Shown in pieces: positions 1 through 5,433 of a stretch of 5,433 nucleotides of DNA. The notes under the pieces were generated by a model that ran no database searches, was not told where the DNA came from, and saw only the letters and a list, made by a program, of their open reading frames with translations. The DNA is from Anaerolineae bacterium (lineage in GTDB: Bacteria; Chloroflexota; Anaerolineae; Epilineales; JAHCIE01), in contig JAHCIE010000243.1 of assembly GCA_026129385.1 (NCBI GenBank), positions 1 through 5,433 of the forward strand, given 5' to 3'. The translations under genes and the position numbers were made by a program. The stretch's first letter is position 1, and the number at the start of each line of letters is the position of its first letter.

Positions 1-2141
<2,141 letters not shown>

Positions 2142-2158
2142 AGAAGGAGACCATCGCC

Positions 2159-3115
2159 ATGGGCCAGGTAAACAGAGTGGTGACGGTGACCATCAATCCC
2201 GCTATTGACCACACCATCGCCATCCCCAATTTCAGAGCCGGCGAGGTGAACCGGGTGCAGTTCTCGCAGTTGGACCCCGGCGGCAAGGGCATCAACGTGG
2301 CTTCCTTCCTCTCCGACTTCGGCCAGCCCGCCACAGTGACGGGCTTTCTCGGCGCGGATAACGACGAGATCTTCCGCCGCTTCTTCGCCCAAAAGGACAT
2401 CGAGGATCGTTGTGTCCGCATCGCGGGGCAGACGCGGACCGGCGTGAAGATCATGGACGAGGCATTGCGGCAGACGACGGACATCAACTTCCCCGGCCAG
2501 ACGCCCTCGCCAGCCGACATTGACCAGCTTTTCGGCATCCTGCGGGAGTTGGCGGCCACGCACGAGTGGTTCGTCCTGGCTGGCAGTATCCCGGCTGGCG
2601 TCTCCGCCGGCATCTACCGCGACATGGTGACGCTGCTGGCCGGCAAGAAAGTCGCGCTCGATACCAGCGGCGAAGGCCTACGCCAGGCTATCCCGGCCGG
2701 CCCGTGGCTCATCAAGCCCAATGTTCACGAATTGGCGGAATTGGTCGGGGAGCCGCTGACGACCCACGCCGACATTCTCAAGGTGGCTCGAACTCTCAGC
2801 GAGCGCCACGGCATTCACTGCGTCATCGTGTCCATGGGTAAGGAGGGGGCCATCTTTGTCGAGGGCGACGAGGCCATCTGGGCTGTGCCGCCCCCGGTCG
2901 AGGTCAAGAGTACGGTAGGCGCGGGCGACTCCATGGTGGCGGGAACCGTCGCGGGCAAGATGCGGGGGCTGTCGCTGGCGGAGTGCGCCCGTCTGGCGAC
3001 GGCGTTCTCCATGGACCGACTGACCCATCTTGGCGCGGGCCTGTCGTCGGTGGCGGCCGTCCAGTCGGCCAGTGAACGGGTGACCATTCGAGAGCTATCG
3101 AACACAGCCATCTAG
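2159..3115 (+). CDS. fruK: 1-phosphofructokinase (PfkB family)
   Basis: This cytoplasmic kinase converts fructose 1-phosphate, the product of FruA import, plus ATP to fructose 1,6-bisphosphate. The protein has 318 residues, a normal length for the family. Visible hallmarks are the N-terminal TINPAIDHTI strand and turn, the PfkB glycine signature DPGGKGINVA (39-48), the AGSIPAGV substrate region (141-148), DTSGEGL (168-174), LIKPNVHEL (184-192), VSMGKEGA (224-231) and the C-terminal ATP/anion-hole motif STVGAGDSMVAG (251-262) with the catalytic base Asp257. The ATG start is chosen because AAGGAG at 2144-2149 sits 9 bases upstream and the homologous N-terminus begins there; the frame stays open further upstream only because it overlaps fruB. 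A related PfkB activity such as tagatose 6-phosphate kinase is possible by sequence alone, but the position between fruB and fruA makes fructose 1-phosphate by far the most likely substrate. Confidence 0.95.
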   Translation: MGQVNRVVTVTINPAIDHTIAIPNFRAGEVNRVQFSQLDPGGKGINVASFLSDFGQPATVTGFLGADNDEIFRRFFAQKDIEDRCVRIAGQTRTGVKIMDEALRQTTDINFPGQTPSPADIDQLFGILRELAATHEWFVLAGSIPAGVSAGIYRDMVTLLAGKKVALDTSGEGLRQAIPAGPWLIKPNVHELAELVGEPLTTHADILKVARTLSERHGIHCVIVSMGKEGAIFVEGDEAIWAVPPPVEVKSTVGAGDSMVAGTVAGKMRGLSLAECARLATAFSMDRLTHLGAGLSSVAAVQSASERVTIRELSNTAI

Positions 3116-3129
3116 AAACAGCTATGTCG

Positions 3130-3136
3130 AAAGGAG
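3130..3136 (+). promoter_or_regulatory. Ribosome binding site of fruA
   Basis: AAAGGAG ends 7 bases before the GTG at 3144. It decides the start: the next in-frame ATG (3165) would remove the first beta strand of the first IIB domain and has no comparable site upstream. Confidence 0.85.
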
Positions 3137-3143
3137 ATGACCT

Positions 3144-4973
3144 GTGGCTAAAATTGTAGCCGTCATGGCCTGCCCCACCGGGATCGCCCACACGGTGATG
3201 GCGGCCGAGGCGCTGGAGAAAACGGCGAGGGTTATGGGGCACAGCCTACGCGCCGAGATGCAAGGCTCGGCCGGGGTGAAGAATGCTCTCACCGAGCAAG
3301 AGATACGCGACGCCGATGCCGTCATCGTCGCCACTGACATCTATATTCCCGTGGACCGCTTCGCGGGCAAGCCCATCTACGCCACTTCGACCAGCGATGC
3401 GATTCGCAAGACGCGCGTCGTTATCGAGTCGGCGCTGGCCGAGGCGGCCGAGATGAAAGAGGCCGCCGCCACGCTTGCCCCCGCCGCGCCAGCGGCCACA
3501 CCAGCCGCGCCAGCCCCCAGTGCGCCAGCGGCGGACGGCGGCAAGAAGCGCATTGTCGCGATTACGTCTTGCCCAACCGGTATCGCGCACACGTTCATGG
3601 CGGCCGAGGCGTTGCGCAAGGCGGCCGTGGCGCTGGGCCACGACATCAAAGTCGAGACTCAGGGGTCGGTCGGTGCCAAGAACGTCCTGACCCCGGAGGA
3701 CATCGCCCGTGCCGACGCCGCCATCATTGCCGCCGACGCCTACGTGGACAAGGCGCGGTTCATGGGCAAGCGGCTGTACGAAACTTCGACTAACGCCGCC
3801 TTGAATGATGGCAAGGCAGTGGTCAACGCGGCGCTCGCCTTGCCCGAACCGGCCAAGATGAGTTACACGCAGCAGGCGGCGGCGCTGAAGAAAGCCAAGA
3901 CCTCCAGCGTCCCCGGCGTGTACAAGCACCTAATGACAGGCGTGTCCTACATGCTGCCCGTTGTCGTCGCCGGCGGCATCCTGATCGCCCTGGCCTTCGC
4001 CGTCGGCGGCATCAAGCCGGAGGGCTACCCGGAGGGCACGCTCGCGGCGGCCTTGATGCAAATCGGCGGCTCGACCGCGTTTGCCCTGTTCGTGCCGGTC
4101 CTGGCGGCGTTTATCGCCTACTCCATCGCCGACCGGCCCGGCATCGCGCCTGGCCTGGTGGGCGGCATGTTGGCGACGGCCGTCGGCTCCGGGTTCCTCG
4201 GTGGTATGGTGGCCGGGTTCATCGCTGGTTATCTGGTCAAGGCTCTGAACGATTATATCAAGTTGCCCGATACGCTCCAGGGGTTGAAGCCGGTGCTCAT
4301 TTTGCCCGTCCTCTCCACGCTCATCGTGGGCCTGCTCATGATCTATGTCGTCGGCCCGCCGATGAAGTTCGTGTTGGCCGGCTTGACGGACTGGCTCAAG
4401 GGGATGCAGACGAGCAGCGCGCTGGTGCTCGGCCTGATTCTGGGCGCCATGATGGGCTTTGACATGGGGGGGCCGGTCAACAAAGCGGCCTACACCTTCT
4501 CGGTCGGTCTGCTCTCCTCGCACATCAATGGCCCGATGGCGGCGGTGATGGTAGCGGGCATGACCCCGCCGCTGGCGCTGGGCCTAGCGGCGACCTTCTT
4601 CAAGAACCGCTTCACGCCCGATGAGCAGGAGGCCAGTAAGGCGGCCCTGGTGCTGGGGCTGTCGTTCATCACGGAGGGCGCCATCCCCTTCGCCGCGCGG
4701 GATCCGTTGCGAGTCATCCCCAGCCTGATGGCTGGCTCGGCCCTGGCCGGCGGCCTGTCGCTGGCCTTTGGCTGCCAGTTGCTCGTCCCTCACGGCGGCA
4801 TCTTTGTCCTCCCCATCCCGAACGCCGTCACGAACCTGGGCCTGTACATCGTGGCTATGCTGGCGGGTACCTTACTCAGCATCGCCCTGCTGTACGTTCT
4901 CAAGAAGCCGCTCCCGGAAGAGGACCAGCGGGCCTTGGAGCAGGAACTGCTGCGCGAGGCGACGGCCACCTAA
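3144..4973 (+). CDS. fruA: PTS fructose permease, tandem EIIB'-EIIB-EIIC
   Basis: This inner-membrane transporter takes up fructose and phosphorylates it to fructose 1-phosphate using phosphate relayed by FruB. The protein has 609 residues and starts with GTG. IIB domain 1 (about 2-100) and IIB domain 2 (about 135-232) each carry the P-loop CPTGIAHT, with candidate phospho-cysteines Cys10 and Cys143. By eye they align without gaps, with about 47 of 87 positions identical. They are joined by an Ala/Pro-rich linker (about 112-133). IIC spans about 260-590 with many hydrophobic segments (for example 269-289, 310-328, 334-364, 383-404, 464-485, 563-586) and the family motifs GGPVNKAAY (442-450), EGAIPFAARDP (511-521) and PHGGIFVLP (549-557). 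The C-terminal tail is charged and cytoplasmic. In E. coli FruA the N-terminal IIB' lacks the cysteine, so two intact sites are notable. No EIIA domain is present here; FruB supplies it. Fructose is inferred from family and operon; mannose-type substrates are less likely. Confidence 0.95.
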   Translation: MAKIVAVMACPTGIAHTVMAAEALEKTARVMGHSLRAEMQGSAGVKNALTEQEIRDADAVIVATDIYIPVDRFAGKPIYATSTSDAIRKTRVVIESALAEAAEMKEAAATLAPAAPAATPAAPAPSAPAADGGKKRIVAITSCPTGIAHTFMAAEALRKAAVALGHDIKVETQGSVGAKNVLTPEDIARADAAIIAADAYVDKARFMGKRLYETSTNAALNDGKAVVNAALALPEPAKMSYTQQAAALKKAKTSSVPGVYKHLMTGVSYMLPVVVAGGILIALAFAVGGIKPEGYPEGTLAAALMQIGGSTAFALFVPVLAAFIAYSIADRPGIAPGLVGGMLATAVGSGFLGGMVAGFIAGYLVKALNDYIKLPDTLQGLKPVLILPVLSTLIVGLLMIYVVGPPMKFVLAGLTDWLKGMQTSSALVLGLILGAMMGFDMGGPVNKAAYTFSVGLLSSHINGPMAAVMVAGMTPPLALGLAATFFKNRFTPDEQEASKAALVLGLSFITEGAIPFAARDPLRVIPSLMAGSALAGGLSLAFGCQLLVPHGGIFVLPIPNAVTNLGLYIVAMLAGTLLSIALLYVLKKPLPEEDQRALEQELLREATAT

Positions 4974-4975
4974 AG

Positions 4976-5016
4976 CGCAGCGCCGGGTAGCCGCGTAACC
5001 TCTACCTGGCGTTGCG
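4976..5016 (+). terminator. Stem-loop after fruA, probable transcription terminator
   Basis: The arm CGCAGCGCCGGGTAG (4976-4990) pairs with CTACCTGGCGTTGCG (5002-5016), giving 15 consecutive base pairs in the transcript, two of them G-U, around an 11-base loop (4991-5001). It begins two bases after the fruA stop codon. No run of T follows (the next bases are GCCTCTC), so it is not a classical Rho-independent terminator. It could act as a U-less terminator or as a 3' end that protects the fru mRNA from degradation. Confidence 0.6.
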
Positions 5017-5037
5017 GCCTCTCAACCGCCGACACTC

Positions 5038-5070
5038 GGTGAGTCGAGTATACTTAACCTGGGTGAGTCG
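5038..5070 (+). repeat. Direct repeat GGTGAGTCG bracketing a -10-like box
   Basis: GGTGAGTCG occurs at 5038-5046 and again, identical, at 5062-5070, a period of 24 bases. Between the copies lies TATACT (5049-5054), within the 8-base palindrome AGTATACT, which matches the bacterial -10 consensus at five of six positions in an otherwise GC-rich stretch. No recognisable -35 box sits 16-18 bases upstream. The arrangement could be an activator or repressor site around a weak promoter for the downstream gene, but this is inference from symmetry alone. Confidence 0.4.
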
Positions 5071-5094
5071 GCCTGGCGGCCGGACTCGATACCC
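5061..5094 (+). repeat. Second intergenic stem-loop
   Basis: GGGT (5061-5064) pairs with ACCC (5091-5094), GAGTC (5065-5069) with GACTC (5083-5087), and GGCC (5070-5073) with GGCC (5078-5081), closing a four-base TGGC loop. A one-base bulge (5082) and a three-base bulge (5088-5090) lie on the 3' side. There is no T-tract after it. It may be part of a terminator region, an operator, or a leader structure of the next gene. Confidence 0.5.
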
Positions 5095-5130
5095 GACACG
5101 ATTGCGCCGAAAGTGGCTGAGCGTCGCCCG

Positions 5131-5158
5131 TTGTTCGGCTGAGTCACACACGTATATC
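5131..5158 (+). promoter_or_regulatory. Possible weak promoter for the downstream gene
   Basis: TTGTTC (5131-5136) and TATATC (5153-5158) are separated by 16 bases. They match the sigma-70 -35 and -10 consensus at three and four of six positions. It is one of few AT-rich spots ahead of the 5274 start, but the match is weak and could be chance. Confidence 0.2.
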
Positions 5159-5169
5159 GCGCGCGCGAT
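5156..5169. repeat. 14-bp CG-alternating palindrome
   Basis: ATCGCGCGCGCGAT is perfectly self-complementary. It directly follows another alternating purine-pyrimidine run, CACACACGTATAT (5145-5157), giving about 23 bases of alternation with one break at 5157/5158. Such tracts can be bound by dimeric proteins or adopt left-handed DNA under supercoiling; which, if either, applies here is not shown. Confidence 0.5.
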
Positions 5170-5178
5170 TCCCGCCTG

Positions 5179-5240
5179 ACGTCGGGTTGACCGAATGGAG
5201 ACTGGAGCCTGGCTCCGCTTCAATCGTGTCAACCCGACGT
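5179..5240 (+). repeat. Perfect 13-bp inverted repeat in the leader of the next gene
   Basis: ACGTCGGGTTGAC (5179-5191) is exactly reversed and complemented at 5228-5240, with 36 bases between. The enclosed segment can fold further: GAA (5193-5195) with TTC (5219-5221), and GGAG (5204-5207) with CTCC (5213-5216) around a CCTGG loop. The right arm ends 33 bases before the 5274 start codon. No T-tract follows, so a simple terminator is unlikely; an attenuator-like leader structure, a protein-binding site, or the remnant of a small mobile repeat are all possible. Confidence 0.55.
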
Positions 5241-5262
5241 TGCTGTTTCCTGGTCCGGCTTG

Positions 5263-5268
5263 AGGAGG
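5263..5268 (+). promoter_or_regulatory. Ribosome binding site of the downstream partial gene
   Basis: AGGAGG, a full Shine-Dalgarno match, ends 5 bases before the ATG at 5274 and favours this start over the later in-frame ATG at 5298. Confidence 0.7.
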
Positions 5269-5273
5269 TGGCG

Positions 5274-5433
5274 ATGGGGTACCCGCTACTCTCGACGATG
5301 GTGAAAGCGGCACGGCTGCGCTATGCCGTGACGCTGGTTCTCGCGCTGGTAGCCGTCTATTGGGGCGTCATCCAACCCTGGATGATGAACTGGGGCTCCA
5401 CCGAGGCGGAACGGCAAATGGCCCTGCCCGGTG
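5274..5433 (+). CDS. Membrane-anchored protein, possibly SRPBCC-like (3' partial)
   Basis: Only the first 53 residues are in the window and the frame is open to its end. A short basic N-terminus (Lys11, Arg14, Arg16) precedes a hydrophobic segment at about residues 17-36, consistent with a single membrane anchor or an uncleaved signal with the rest outside or at the membrane. After it comes QPWMMNWGSTEAERQMALPG. From memory, a similar stretch (PW, then WGAT or WGST, a glutamate-containing turn, then LPGD) follows the membrane segment in bacterial proteins annotated as SRPBCC (polyketide cyclase/START-like) family; that assignment is a recollection, not a search. The gene starts 300 bases after fruA, behind a probable terminator, so it is probably transcribed separately and unrelated to fructose use. 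That it is a real gene is fairly sure; its function is tentative. Confidence 0.6.
   Translation, partial: MGYPLLSTMVKAARLRYAVTLVLALVAVYWGVIQPWMMNWGSTEAERQMALPG

Larger units (their letters stand above)
4974..5273. other. Intergenic region between fruA and the next gene
   Basis: These 300 bases hold no credible gene. A minus-strand reading frame crosses most of it (5002-5313) but encodes an Arg/Ser/Pro-rich product with no recognisable domain, and it runs into the start of the next + strand gene. The region contains three stem-loops (4976-5016, 5061-5094, 5179-5240), direct repeats with GAGTC cores, and a CG-alternating palindrome, each listed separately. The density of symmetrical elements suggests transcription ends here and new control begins for the downstream gene. 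Confidence 0.7.

Noticed and set aside
3483..3529. Short repeated units (GCCGCGCCAGC at 3483-3493 and 3504-3514, partial copy at 3522-3529)
   Set aside because: They encode the Ala/Pro linker between the IIB domains of FruA; the unit spacing (21 and 15 bases) is irregular and there are no spacers, so it is not a CRISPR array or other independent element.
5106..5139. Inverted repeat GCCGAA (5106-5111) / TTCGGC (5134-5139)
   Set aside because: Only 6 bp with a 22-base loop and no extension of the stem; such pairs occur often by chance in GC-rich DNA.
5187..5192. TTGACC as a -35 promoter box
   Set aside because: It matches five of six positions, but no -10-like sequence follows at 16-18 bases, and it lies within the arm of the inverted repeat.
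5002..5313. Minus-strand open frame of 103 codons over the intergenic region
   Set aside because: The product is Arg/Ser/Pro-rich without a recognisable domain, and the frame overlaps the start and ribosome binding site of the + strand gene at 5274.

Overview
The window carries most of a fructose phosphotransferase (PTS) operon, all on the + strand, in the order fruB-fruK-fruA, followed by a 300-base intergenic region and the start of an unrelated gene. The DNA is GC-rich (roughly two thirds by eye). The bacterium is not identifiable with certainty. The operon layout with Enzyme I fused to FruB is known from Proteobacteria such as Rhodobacter and Pseudomonas. The partial downstream protein resembles membrane-anchored SRPBCC-like proteins I associate with Chloroflexota and Actinobacteria. 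A GC-rich Chloroflexota member is my best guess, held loosely.

Layout: positions 1-2141 hold the 3' part of a multiphosphoryl transfer protein (end of EIIA-Fru, complete HPr, complete Enzyme I), whose true start lies upstream of the window. After 17 bases comes 1-phosphofructokinase (2159-3115). After another 28 bases comes the membrane permease FruA (3144-4973), with two tandem IIB domains followed by a IIC channel. The short gaps and strong ribosome binding sites argue for a single transcript.

How it works together: Enzyme I takes phosphate from PEP and passes it through HPr and EIIA (all on one polypeptide) to IIB of FruA. FruA imports fructose as fructose 1-phosphate, and FruK phosphorylates that to fructose 1,6-bisphosphate for glycolysis. 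The operon therefore appears to encode a self-contained fructose uptake and entry pathway.

The region 4974-5273 has no credible gene but is rich in structure: a 15-bp stem-loop directly after the fruA stop (probable terminator), a GAGTC-containing direct repeat bracketing a -10-like box, a second strong hairpin, a 14-bp self-complementary CG-alternating palindrome, and a perfect 13-bp inverted repeat just ahead of the next gene. These, and the retention of the active-site cysteine in both IIB domains of FruA, are the points most worth a second look. I found no novel multi-gene system; the coding part is a well-understood pathway.
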